Assembly (NCBI GenBank): GCA_022360055.1
Contig: JAKSDO010000282.1
Coordinates: 1 to 64,000 of the forward strand
Source of the DNA: Cytophagales bacterium
Lineage (GTDB): Bacteria; Bacteroidota; Bacteroidia; Cytophagales; Cyclobacteriaceae
Direction: 5' to 3'
Length of the DNA: 64,000 bases
The translations under genes and the position numbers were made by a program. The notes below the pieces were generated by a model. It saw only the letters and a list, made by a program, of their open reading frames with translations. It was not told the DNA's origin and searched no databases. This document shows positions 44,183-53,800 of the stretch, one piece after another (position 1 is the stretch's first letter; each line of letters begins with the position of its first letter).

Positions 44183-44261
44183 ATTTCAAAAAAATATTAA
44201 TTGCTTTTAAACAATTTCTTGATTAATTTGTCAAATAGAATGGAATAAACAGAACCAATTT

Positions 44262-45503
44262 TTGGTCGTGCGAGAACACCTGGAAAGTCATATTTTCTAC
44301 AGATATTTTCTAATACTGGTCAGCTCCCTGGTCATTTTATCGGGGTGTGATAAGGAATTATCTGAAATTGAAGAGCATAAAGTCATTAAAAAATTATCCC
44401 CTCATGAACTGGAACTGGTCAATTCGACCAACCACCTTTCCGTAGATCTGTTAAAAGCCGGATATGAAATAAATAATCATGAAAATTTCATGTTTTCACC
44501 TGTGAGTGTGGGAATGGCACTTGGCATGATATACAACGGTGTCGGAGAAAAAGAAAAGACGCAGATCCGCCACATCATGGGTTTGGAATCTCTGGCCGAA
44601 AAAGAAATAAACAAATCGTATAATGAACTGCTCAGTTTCCTCCAGGTCTCAAATAACCAGTTAAATATTTCGTATGCCAATTCACTGTGGTTTTCTCACA
44701 CTATGGATATAAATGAAGACTTTAGGACCAGAGTTATGGCTTATTACGATGCAGAGATAAGCGAGCTTAATTTAAAGAAACAGTCGTCATTTGATTTTAT
44801 AAATACCTGGGGAAGTTTAAAAACAAACGGGAATTTTGAAATCCTGATAAACCCTGCCCCTTCCATTACAAGTGAAATATTTCTTATCAATGCTTTTGGC
44901 CTCAACACCGGTTGGGAAATGGGAAATGGCTTTTTCCGATCAAAGCGCGAATTTACCAATGCAAAGGGAGAAAAGCTCGAGGTTCGGACTTTAAACTGGG
45001 AAGGTATGCATGTAAAGCTTGAGGAAAACGATCATTTTTCGTTCATTGAAATTCCATTTGAAAATGGTCAGTTCGAGTTATCTGTTATTCAACCCATGCA
45101 GTTAAGTTCAATGAATGAATTTGTGAGATCATTTACGTTGGAAGATCTGAATGAAGTGACGGAAAACTCCTTTGAGTATAGAGCAAATGTAAGCTTACCC
45201 GCGATCAACTTCAACAGTGAAATACCGATGAAGAAGACGCTGTCGCTAATTGGTCTGAACGAACTTTTTTTGCCCACGGCAGACCTTTCGCCTTCATTTA
45301 TTGACGGGGACAAACAAATCTCGGAAATTCAACATTTGGCAAAAATAAATCTGAGTCCGTATGTGAGTGCCGCTACTATTGCCAAATCAACTTTTGATCC
45401 GGGATTCGAATCGATTTTTGTGAATAAACCATTTTTATATTTTATAAAAGACCGACACACCAGGTCCGTTTTATTTGCCGGATTTTATTCAAGTCCTGAA
45501 TAG
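44262..45503 (+). CDS. Second serpin-like lipoprotein with degenerate reactive loop
   Basis: A 413-residue serpin relative, 79 bp after the first. The start is uncertain (TTG 44262 or GTG 44268, no ATG); the lipobox VILSGC is clear. The fold is kept: MFSPVSVGMALGMIYNGVG, NSLWFSHTMDINEDFRT, EIPFENGQFELSVIQP and KPFLYFIKDRHTRSVLFAGFY. The reactive-loop hinge is changed and short (KINLSPYVSAATIAKSTFDPG instead of EEGTEAAAAT), so loop insertion, and hence inhibition, is doubtful. It may be a non-inhibitory paralogue or have a different target. Confidence 0.85.
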   Translation: MVVREHLESHIFYRYFLILVSSLVILSGCDKELSEIEEHKVIKKLSPHELELVNSTNHLSVDLLKAGYEINNHENFMFSPVSVGMALGMIYNGVGEKEKTQIRHIMGLESLAEKEINKSYNELLSFLQVSNNQLNISYANSLWFSHTMDINEDFRTRVMAYYDAEISELNLKKQSSFDFINTWGSLKTNGNFEILINPAPSITSEIFLINAFGLNTGWEMGNGFFRSKREFTNAKGEKLEVRTLNWEGMHVKLEENDHFSFIEIPFENGQFELSVIQPMQLSSMNEFVRSFTLEDLNEVTENSFEYRANVSLPAINFNSEIPMKKTLSLIGLNELFLPTADLSPSFIDGDKQISEIQHLAKINLSPYVSAATIAKSTFDPGFESIFVNKPFLYFIKDRHTRSVLFAGFYSSPE

Positions 45504-45603
45504 GGCGACTCCAATATCTTGTCTTTCAGAATTATTTTCTTTCTTTTTTGCGGCTGTAAATCATAGCTATTAACTTGTCATTCGGGAAAAGCACCTCCAC
45601 TAA

Positions 45604-47133
45604 ATGAAAATATTAAGTGCTGAGCAAATTCGCGAAGCTGATAAATATACAATTGAAAATGAGCCCATCAAGTCAATAGATTTGATGGAGCGGGCTTCCC
45701 GTGCGTTTGTCTTATGGTTCGAATCAAATTTCAACCGGGATAGAAATGTGTACATTTTTTGTGGCACCGGGAATAACGGTGGCGATGGAATGGCCATTGG
45801 CAGGATACTAAGCTTTCGTAAATGGACCGTAAAGACAATTACAGTTAAAAAATCAGCAAAAAGAAGCCAGGATTTTACGATCAATTATTTAAAGCTTGCT
45901 GAAGTACGACAGGTCGACAACATTGAAAAAAAGGCAGATCTCAATTTCAATATAAACGAAAACAGCATCGTTATTGACGCCATTTTTGGCTCAGGCCTGG
46001 TTCGCGAAATCAAAGGAATCTACGCTGAAGTCATAGACTTTCTCAACAATACCGGTGCAACTATCATTTCGGTGGATGTTCCTTCCGGGCTTTTTATAGA
46101 TACCTTGTCTCCAAAGAAAACGGTCATCAAGGCAGATCACGTGTTATCGTTCCAGCTTCCCAAACTCGCATTTCTTGTTCCTGAAAATAGCAATTTTATT
46201 AAAAACTGGTCGATCGCGAATATTGGACTGGATCAGGATTTCATCAATGCCCAGCAGACCAATTATGAATATATTGATCATGATTTTGTAGGACAGTTGA
46301 TAAGGCCAAGGAGGAAATTTGATCATAAAACAAATTTTGGTCGTATCATGCTCATGTCCGGCAGCTATGGAAAGATGGGAGCTTGCATACTTTGCGCCAA
46401 GGCCAGCATGAAAGCCGGGGCAGGATTAGTTACGGCACACATCCCGAAATGTGGTTATGATATCCTACAGACAACGATCCCGGAGGTCATGACCTCTACA
46501 GATTTTGAAAAGCGATTTCTCACGGCAATACCTGAGCTAGATCCCTACGATGCAATTGGAATTGGCCCCGGAATAGGTCAGAATATCGATACCTATGAGG
46601 TAATCGCCCAACTTCTGGATCATTATCACAAGCCAATCGTCTTTGATGCCGATGCTATTAATATTATCGCCGACGAACAAAGCTTCATGAGGAAGCTGCC
46701 GGAAGGATCGATTCTAACTCCCCATCCCGGAGAATTCAAACGGTTGGTTGGTTTCTGGAATGATGACTTTGAAAGACTGGAACAGCAGATTGCGATTTCA
46801 AAGGAATTCAAAACATATATCGTATTAAAAGGGGCACACACATCCATATCGACCCCGGAAGGGAAAGTTTATTTCAATTCTACCGGGAATCCGGGTATGG
46901 CCACCGGAGGAAGCGGCGATGTACTCACCGGCATAATTACCGCTCTGCTCGGTCAACAATATCCGCCTGAGCATGCGGCAGTCCTTGGCGTCTACCTGCA
47001 CGGGCTGGCTGCAGATTTGGCTGTTGAACAGTTGGGAGAGGAAGGTTTGATCGCAAGTGACATTATTGATTACCTCCCAAAAGCTTTCAATAAAGTTAAA
47101 AATCAATCGGGAAAATTTGGTGATCCCGCTTAA
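45604..47133 (+). CDS. nnr: Bifunctional NAD(P)H-hydrate epimerase/dehydratase
   Basis: A 509-residue repair enzyme. The N-terminal YjeF_N epimerase (about 1-215) has VYIFCGTGNNGGDGMAIGR, DAIFGSGL and VDVPSGLF. The C-terminal ADP-dependent dehydratase (about 225-500) has GRIMLMSGSYGKMGACILCA, LTPHPGEFKRL, VLKGAHTSI and GNPGMATGGSGDVLTGIIT. The two activities convert damaged R- and S-NAD(P)HX back to NAD(P)H. The length is as usual for the fused bacterial form. It stands alone. Confidence 0.95.
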   Translation: MKILSAEQIREADKYTIENEPIKSIDLMERASRAFVLWFESNFNRDRNVYIFCGTGNNGGDGMAIGRILSFRKWTVKTITVKKSAKRSQDFTINYLKLAEVRQVDNIEKKADLNFNINENSIVIDAIFGSGLVREIKGIYAEVIDFLNNTGATIISVDVPSGLFIDTLSPKKTVIKADHVLSFQLPKLAFLVPENSNFIKNWSIANIGLDQDFINAQQTNYEYIDHDFVGQLIRPRRKFDHKTNFGRIMLMSGSYGKMGACILCAKASMKAGAGLVTAHIPKCGYDILQTTIPEVMTSTDFEKRFLTAIPELDPYDAIGIGPGIGQNIDTYEVIAQLLDHYHKPIVFDADAINIIADEQSFMRKLPEGSILTPHPGEFKRLVGFWNDDFERLEQQIAISKEFKTYIVLKGAHTSISTPEGKVYFNSTGNPGMATGGSGDVLTGIITALLGQQYPPEHAAVLGVYLHGLAADLAVEQLGEEGLIASDIIDYLPKAFNKVKNQSGKFGDPA

Positions 47134-47150
47134 ATGAGGATCTCCGGTTT

Positions 47151-47324
47151 CACAAAGCCTAAAACGTGCGGAAACATGGCATGCGCATCAAATTGTCACG
47201 AAGAATTAAATCCGGGATTCCTCCAATTTGGGCAATTATGTTTTACGCCATATCGGGTTCAATCCTACTGTACAGTATTTAAAATCAATATCTTGCAATG
47301 ATGTCTTTCGAACTTTGACGGATT
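47151..47324 (+). repeat. Dispersed repeat type C, copy C2
   Basis: Second copy of the ~170-bp repeat at 41803-41975, same orientation, in the gap between convergent nnr and rarA. Shared blocks: AATCCGGGATTCC, CCAATTTGGGC, ATGTTTTACGCC, ATATCGGG and TTTGACGGAT. The central palindrome is ACTGTACAGT. Identity is partial, so the copies are old. Confidence 0.75.
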
Positions 47325-47407
47325 GATCGTGAATAACAGGGAGTTAAGCAACCAAATTGTCCGTACCGCCAATGCCTCCGGTCCGCAGCAACCTGCCGTT
47401 CTCATCC

Positions 47408-48676
47408 TTAATACCCGTATTTTTCCTTCCACAATGCCCTGAGCCTTTTTCTCATTTCATTTTCGCGGGCATTATCTCCCGGATCATACAGCCTGGTCCC
47501 CGATATTTCGGAAGGAAGAAATTCCTGATCAGCAAAATTCCCTGGAAAACTATGGGCATATTTGTACCCCTTACCGTAGTCTTGATCTTTCATCAGCTTG
47601 GTAGGCGCGTTTCTCAAATGAAGAGGTATTGATAAATCACCGGTTTCCCTTACTACAGCTTGGGCATCTTTGATAGCAACATATGCCGCGTTGCTCTTAG
47701 GTGAGCATGCAAGATAGGTAGTGCATTGTGAGAGTATGATCCTGGATTCGGGATACCCGATCATATTTACGGCCTGGAAGCAATTCGTGGCAATCACCAG
47801 TGCGGTGGGATTCGCGTTCCCAATATCTTCCGAGGCTAAGATCACCAACCTTCGAGCAATAAATTTTACATCCTCTCCTCCCTCGATCATCCTGGCCAAA
47901 TAATACAGCGCCGCATTCGGGTCGCTACCCCGGACAGACTTAATAAATGCGGAAATGATATCGTAATGCTGTTCACCGGATTTATCATATAGCGCAACTT
48001 TCTGTTGAGCAATCTTCATGACAATCTCGTCTTCGATGACAATTTCTTTTTCATTGAATGAATCTACAACCAGCTCGAATATGCTCAGCAACTTGCGCGC
48101 ATCTCCGCCCGCTAATTGCAATAAAGCTCCGGTTTCATTCAAATGAATATTCCGTTTTTTAAGCTTGCTATCTTTTTCCATTGCCAAACTCAACAACTTC
48201 AACAGGTCTTGCTTTTCCAGAGCTTTCAGCACATATACCTGGCATCTTGAGAGCAAAGCTGCATTGACTTCAAAAGACGGATTTTCAGTGGTCGCTCCGA
48301 TCAGGGTAATCACTCCTTTTTCAACTGCTCCTAAAAGGGCATCTTGCTGGGATTTATTAAATCTGTGAATTTCATCAATAAAAAGAATGGTACGCTGTAT
48401 CCTTCCGGCCCTATGAATAACATCCCGAACTTCTTTTACACCGGCATTGATGGCACTTAAGGTATGGAACGGTGCTTTCACCTGGTTGGCTATGATGTTT
48501 GCCAGGGTTGTTTTTCCCACCCCCGGAGGGCCCCAGAAAATCATGGAAGGAATCATGCTTGAGTTGATCGCGCTTCTCAATATAGCTCCTTCGCCTACCA
48601 AATGCTCCTGGCCTATCAGATCCTCAAGTGTGGACGGCCTCAGTCGCTCTGCTAACGGTAAGGATTGATCAAACAT
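47408..48676 (-). CDS. rarA: Replication-associated recombination protein A (RarA/MgsA AAA ATPase)
   Basis: A 422-residue AAA+ ATPase acting at stalled replication forks. N-terminus [23 protein letters not shown], Walker [17 protein letters not shown], Walker [20 protein letters not shown], sensor 1 [20 protein letters not shown]. The C-terminal tetramerisation part has [21 protein letters not shown] and [22 protein letters not shown]. The length is as in other bacteria. A -7 box lies about 20 bp upstream. Confidence 0.95.
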   Translation of the reverse strand: MFDQSLPLAERLRPSTLEDLIGQEHLVGEGAILRSAINSSMIPSMIFWGPPGVGKTTLANIIANQVKAPFHTLSAINAGVKEVRDVIHRAGRIQRTILFIDEIHRFNKSQQDALLGAVEKGVITLIGATTENPSFEVNAALLSRCQVYVLKALEKQDLLKLLSLAMEKDSKLKKRNIHLNETGALLQLAGGDARKLLSIFELVVDSFNEKEIVIEDEIVMKIAQQKVALYDKSGEQHYDIISAFIKSVRGSDPNAALYYLARMIEGGEDVKFIARRLVILASEDIGNANPTALVIATNCFQAVNMIGYPESRIILSQCTTYLACSPKSNAAYVAIKDAQAVVRETGDLSIPLHLRNAPTKLMKDQDYGKGYKYAHSFPGNFADQEFLPSEISGTRLYDPGDNARENEMRKRLRALWKEKYGY

Positions 48677-48696
48677 ACTTTTTTATCATCAGATAC

Positions 48697-48704
48697 CAAA
48701 AATA
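48697..48704 (-). promoter_or_regulatory. Candidate -7 box (TATTTTTG) for rarA
   Basis: On the minus strand TATTTTTG matches TAnnTTTG 20 bp before the rarA ATG; a TTTG at 48720-48723 (minus) may be a -33 box with a rather short spacer. Confidence 0.5.
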
Positions 48705-48959
48705 GGATTAAAAATTAAGCAAATAAATATTCTTGTGAAATTGCGTGCAGACGGGCGACCACCAATAAAATAATATTATGTATGCCGACTAAATACCGCA
48801 TCTTTTTTTTGCGATTATCGCAAAACATCAAATAAGAATTGGCATATTTGATAATATTAAAAATATATGGCAATTACGAAAATCAGCATAAAAAATTAAA
48901 AAAATCAAACCAACATTCGGGAAAATTACACAAAATGCGCATTAAACATTGGGATTTTA

Positions 48960-49106
48960 ACCCTTTTTAACCTTAATTTGCAAAAGATGCTTATAAGAAT
49001 TCGGTGGAATTTTATCGGAGAAAGCTTACGGACATTATATAATTACTCTAACTAATATATCTGATAAAAATATCAGATTTAAAGCCTCCATTTGCGAGGC
49101 TTTTTT
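48960..49106 (+). ncRNA. Candidate small RNA ending in a terminator
   Basis: The 428-bp gap between two minus genes has no convincing reading frame but ends, on the plus strand, in two stacked hairpins: ATCTGATA-AAAA-TATCAGAT (49059-49078) and AAAGCCTC-CATTTGC-GAGGCTTT (49081-49103) followed by TTTTTT. A plus-strand transcript must end there for the T run to make sense. The promoter and 5' end are not determined. Confidence 0.3.
49081..49106. terminator. Terminator hairpin at 3' end of threonine aldolase gene
   Basis: An 8-bp stem AAAGCCTC/GAGGCTTT with a 7-nt loop. The T run is better on the plus strand (TTTTTT) than on the minus strand (TTTAAAT). The hairpin touches the stop codon of the minus-strand gene. 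Confidence 0.7.
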
Positions 49107-50121
49107 ACAATGCTTTCACACCTTTTTCAATTTCAGTCAGCATATCGCCATCAATATCGAGATGGGTTACCATACGGATGCTTTTCCCGCCGAAAGCCAA
49201 AGCGAGCATATTGTTTTTTCTGAGTTTTAACAAAAGATCATTTACATCCACATCTTTATTTACGGTAAAGATTACAATATTGGTATCGACGGGGGCTATG
49301 TGATCCACTTTTGGGCAACCTGATAATATGCCTGCGATTTTACGGGCATTTATATGATCTTTTTTCAAGCGTTTGATGTGATTGTCTAATGCATAAATAC
49401 CCGCGGCAGCCAAATAACCGGCTTGCCTCATCGCACCGCCATAGACCTTTCTGATTCTTCTGGCTTTTTTTATGTTTTTATTGCTGCTTAGCAGAAGAGA
49501 TCCTACCGGGGCTCCCAATCCTTTTGATAAGCAAATTGAAGTGGTGTCAAAAATTTTTCCGATTTCCTTTGGATCGTCAGCGGTCTCAACAAGGGCATTA
49601 AACAATCTCGCTCCGTCCAGGTGCATTACCAAACCATGCATATCGCATACGCTTCGGATCGCTCGCATCTGATCCATGGAATAATAACATCCTCCTCCTT
49701 TGTTCACTGTATTCTCGAGGGCGACAAGCTTTGTCCTCGGAAAATGAATATCGTCCGGCTTAACGTTTTCAGTAACATGGGCTGGTAAAAGCCTTCCTCT
49801 GTCTCCATCTACCAGCTCCACCGAAACCATTGAATTTGAGGCCATCCCGCCTGCTTCATATAAATATATATGCGATCGTTTATCGCAGATCACCTCATCC
49901 TGGGGCTGGGTCAGCGTTCGAATGGCGATCTGGTTGGTCATGGTGCCCGACGGACAGAAAAGGCCTGCTTCAAAACCCAGCATGGAAGCCCCTTTCTCTT
50001 CCAGTTCGGAGACCGTTGGATCTTCTTCGAATACATCATCCCCCACCCGGGCAGACATCATGGCTTCCAGCATTCCGGGTGTAGGCTTAGTAATGGTGTC
50101 GCTCCTCAGATCAATTTGCAT
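49105..50121 (-). CDS. Low-specificity L-threonine aldolase
   Basis: A 338-residue PLP enzyme cleaving L-threonine/L-allo-threonine to glycine and acetaldehyde. Markers: MQIDLRSDTITKPTPGMLEAM at the start, EDPTVSELEEKGASMLGFEAG, ENTVNKGGGCYYSMDQM, HLDGARLFNALVE (Asp binding the PLP nitrogen) and SICLSKGLGAPVGSLLL with the PLP lysine. The length is typical. It is divergent from the Dabb gene with an 82-bp gap. Confidence 0.93.
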   Translation of the reverse strand: MQIDLRSDTITKPTPGMLEAMMSARVGDDVFEEDPTVSELEEKGASMLGFEAGLFCPSGTMTNQIAIRTLTQPQDEVICDKRSHIYLYEAGGMASNSMVSVELVDGDRGRLLPAHVTENVKPDDIHFPRTKLVALENTVNKGGGCYYSMDQMRAIRSVCDMHGLVMHLDGARLFNALVETADDPKEIGKIFDTTSICLSKGLGAPVGSLLLSSNKNIKKARRIRKVYGGAMRQAGYLAAAGIYALDNHIKRLKKDHINARKIAGILSGCPKVDHIAPVDTNIVIFTVNKDVDVNDLLLKLRKNNMLALAFGGKSIRMVTHLDIDGDMLTEIEKGVKAL

Positions 50122-50173
50122 TTTCTTCTATCTGGAGATAAAAAAATGTATTTTTAGCAAGATAACAAATGAT

Positions 50174-50181
50174 TAGCTTTG
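50174..50181 (+). promoter_or_regulatory. Candidate -7 box (TAGCTTTG) for Dabb gene
   Basis: A perfect TAnnTTTG match 22 bp before the ATG at 50204; no clear -33 element. Confidence 0.45.
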
Positions 50182-50203
50182 GAACCGGTAAAATACAAAA
50201 TCT

Positions 50204-50638
50204 ATGAACCCTCGCAGAAAATTTATAAAATCAACCTCGCTATTGGTGGCAGCGGCAGGCACATTTGGTTACCATGTCGCATATACTAAAAACAATATGT
50301 ATTCAAATAAATCCGTAAATAAAAAGGGCATGCTACAACACAATGTATATTTTTGGTTTAAAGAAGGAGTAAGCGAAAAGGACAAAAAGGGATTTGAAAA
50401 TGGTTTGAAAAAATTCCTCGGAGCGGTAAAGGAGGTGCAGGAATATGAAATCGGAATCCCGGCCGGCACCCCGGACCGTGAGGTTGTCGATAAATCGTTC
50501 GGGTATTCAATATTTGTCCGGTTTAAAAATGTCGATGATCATAATGTATACCAAAAGCACACTGCGCACGATGAATTCATCAACAATTTCTCGGGACTTT
50601 GGGCCAGGGTGCTGGTAATGGATTCGGAAATAATGTAA
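50204..50638 (+). CDS. Exported Dabb (dimeric alpha/beta barrel) stress-type protein
   Basis: A 144-residue protein with a twin-arginine-like leader (MNPRRKFIKSTSLLVAAAG). The rest is a Dabb domain: LQHNVYFWFKEGVSEKDKKGFENG, GIPAGTPDREVVDKSFGYSIFV and HTAHDEFINNF near the end. Dabb proteins include stress-response and polyketide-cyclase-like members; function here unknown. Export of this fold is common in Bacteroidota. Confidence 0.87.
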   Translation: MNPRRKFIKSTSLLVAAAGTFGYHVAYTKNNMYSNKSVNKKGMLQHNVYFWFKEGVSEKDKKGFENGLKKFLGAVKEVQEYEIGIPAGTPDREVVDKSFGYSIFVRFKNVDDHNVYQKHTAHDEFINNFSGLWARVLVMDSEIM

Positions 50639-50702
50639 AATACAGGTTAATTGCACCGATGAATTCCATTACTTTTCCACGCCCCGATAATCTTCATAAT
50701 GT

Positions 50703-50855
50703 TAAGTAAAAAGTAACGTGTCATTTTGAACGCAGTGAGAAATCTGGTTCAATCGACAACGGGCCACCGCTACTAATAAGCCAGATCTCTCCTGACGTCG
50801 AGATGACAAGATAGGAGCCTCGAAATGACAAAAACGTCGCTTTTAATTTTACTTA
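50703..50855. mobile_element. MITE-like inverted-repeat element, 153 bp
   Basis: The ends TAAGTAAAA (50703-50711) and TTTTACTTA (50847-50855) are exact reverse complements. Further in, GTCATTTTGA at the left matches the reverse complement of TCGAAATGAC at the right with one change, and AATCTGG/CCAGAT pair at the centre. The GTCATTTcGAACGcAGTGAGAAATCT-type core is a repeat type I know from many Bacteroidota genomes. It sits between convergent Dabb and TPR genes, ending 6 bp from the TPR stop. No clear target duplication longer than 2 bp. Confidence 0.7.
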
Positions 50856-50861
50856 GTACTT

Positions 50862-53800
50862 CTAGTTGTCCTTACAAAATCGTTTGATAGAAAAGGCTGC
50901 TTTTTTATCTCCTAAATCGGAAGCTTTTTGCCAGTCGTTACAGGGATCGCCTTCCAGTTCGTTAAACTGATATTTTGTATTCCCCAGCACTCTGAAATAG
51001 TTTCCGTTGGCAGGGTCCAGCCTGGCGGCCGTAGATAGATCCTTAATGGCTGGCACAAAGTTATTACCTTTGGCATAACAGCTCCCCCTGTTGAAATAGG
51101 CGTTTGCATCTTCAGGATTGAGCTCAATCACTTTTGTATAATCTTTGGCCGCTCCGGCAAAGTTCTCCGTTTGTTCCTTTAAAATAGCTCTGTTGTAATA
51201 ATAATCGGGATTCGACTCATCCAGCCTTAGAGCCCGATTCAAATCATTCATTGCGCTTTCCGCATCCTCCAGATACATAAAGGCTTCTGCCCGGTCCGTG
51301 TAGACATCGGCCTGGTTTGCGTCCAATTTTAAACTTGCGCTAAAATCATCTACAGCCAATTGATACGACCCCTGCAACATATGACTATACCCTCGATTTT
51401 TAAATCCGTCTTTGAGGTTTATCCCTTTATTTATCGCCTTGTCAAGATAGGTAATGGCAAAAGGATAATTTTCCGTATAGTAATACGACTGTCCAAGGAA
51501 ATATAGCAAGGCTGGTCTTAGCTCTTCCTTCTTTTCCAGATTTGTTAGATCTTCAATTGCCCGTTCATAATTTTCCATCTGGTAATAACAGGTTCCCCGG
51601 TTTTCGAAAGCACGCGTATAATCTGCCTTAATATCAAGAGCAAGGTTATAATCGGAGATGGCAGCCTCGTATTGCTCCATCAATTGCCTGGCTTTTCCGC
51701 GATTGTTGTACAATAAATGATCGGTCATACCCAAAGTTACTGCCTGGTTGTAATCAAGGATCGCTCCCTCATAATCCTTAATTTTAAATTTTGAGTTTGC
51801 GCGATTAAAATATGCGCCTCCATCTTCCGAGTTGATATTGATGGCTTTATTAAACTCCTTGATAGCTCCTTCATACTTCTTTACCTCATACTTTGCCATT
51901 CCCAAAGCAGAAAATAGTTCGAAGGTATTTCCTCCGAGCGAAGCGGCCTTGGTCAGATCGTTGACCGCCTTGCCGTATTCTTTCAACTCATAATAAGACA
52001 ATCCCCGGTTTAAATACGACTCGAGGTCCTTCAATCCATCCTCTATCGATCTGGTCAAATCATAGGTTGCATTTTCATATTCGCCCAGGTGATAATTAGC
52101 ATGCCCCCGACAATAAAAAGCCTTCTTGTAGTTCTCCCCCTTACTGATGGCAATATTTAGAGATTCGATGGTTTTCGTATAGTCTTCCAAATTGAAGTAA
52201 GACAGTCCAAGGAGGGTAAACACTTTTGTCTCAGCCTTCCCGTTTTTGGCAACCTTGCCCAAATCCTCCACACATTGCGCCCAGTTTTGCTTTGCATAAT
52301 GTATCATGCCCCGGTTTTCTCGTGCGGATACGTAATCCGGATTGATCTCAATGGCTCTATTGTAATCCTCAATTGCGACATCGACTCCTTTTGACTTCTC
52401 CAGGCATTTACCTCTCAGATCGTAGATTACCTCATTACTTACTCCCCGGTCGATTCCTTCGTCAAAGGCTTTTGTCGCATCCTGGCAATTCCCAAGAGTG
52501 TAATAGCCATATCCCAAATGGAAATAGCTGTCTCCATCCTCATCGCCCATTTCTATGGCTTTTTCCAGGTCTTGAATTGACAGCTCTGATTCCGTCATGT
52601 AATAGTACGCATTTCCACGACTTGAATATGCAGCCATATCCATGTAGCCTGTGGATTCAGCTTGATTGACGTCTCTAATTACAAGATCATACTTTTTTAG
52701 CTTGTAATTGCACTGGGCCCGTTCCACGAAAGCCTCTCCGTCCGTAACCCCAAGATTTATTGCCGTATTTAAATCTTCGAGGGCGCCCTTGTAATCCAGA
52801 TCCAAAAGCTTAATGCTTCCTCTGTACCAATAGGCCTTGGGATTCTTGGTTTCCATTCTTATAGCGGCATTCAGGTCGTCGAGGGCTCCGGTTTTGTCCT
52901 CGGCGCTATAACGTGCCAGGCCGAGCATAGTATAGAGTTCGGCACCTGTGGCCCCCATATCTTTTGCCATTGAAAGCGCTGCCAATGCCTGACCGAAATC
53001 TCCTTTTTCAAAGTGTGCAGCCCCGAGATTGATATATGCTTTTTCGTATTCCGGATTTGCTTTTAAAGCGAGGTTATAATCTGCAATTGCCCCATCCGGA
53101 TCGTTTAAATTATATCTTGCTTTTCCGCGATTGTTGTATACGAGCTCATCGGTTTGACCAAACCCTACAGCCTTATCATAACATGTAACGGCGCCCTTAA
53201 AATCATCTCCGCGAAATTTTGCATTTCCCATAAAATAGTAGAGCTCGCCATCATTGGAGCCCATGTTTTCCGCTTTATTAAAATCAGCAATTGCACCCGC
53301 AAAATCTTTTGTTCTGTACTTGGATTTGCCTCGCATCTCATACAGGGGCAACTCCTCGTTTTGCAATGATTCTGCCTGATTAAAGTCCTGAATGGCTGTT
53401 TTAAAATCATCATTCCCATAATTAATCTTACCTCTGATAAAATAAGCTTGCGGAAGGTCCCCGTTCAGTTCAATCGCTTTATTGAGATCTGCCCTGGCCG
53501 CACTAATCCTTTCTTGCCGATAGTTTAACAATGCGGAATAGTAGAACGCCGTTACGTGATTCGGCATGGTAGATTTTGCCTTGCCAAAAGCACTTATTGC
53601 TGTATTTGCATCTTCTGACATATACGCATTTATGCCCTGGACCAAATAATTTGGAAGATTTAAATTATTTCCAAACTCCAATACGGTCATGGATGTGGGC
53701 CTCAGGTGATCCAAATTCGAAATATTAGCGATAAATCCGATTTTGCCAGATGCGTCCCCTGCGATTACAATGCCTTCAACTGCTCCAACTGTATTTAAAA

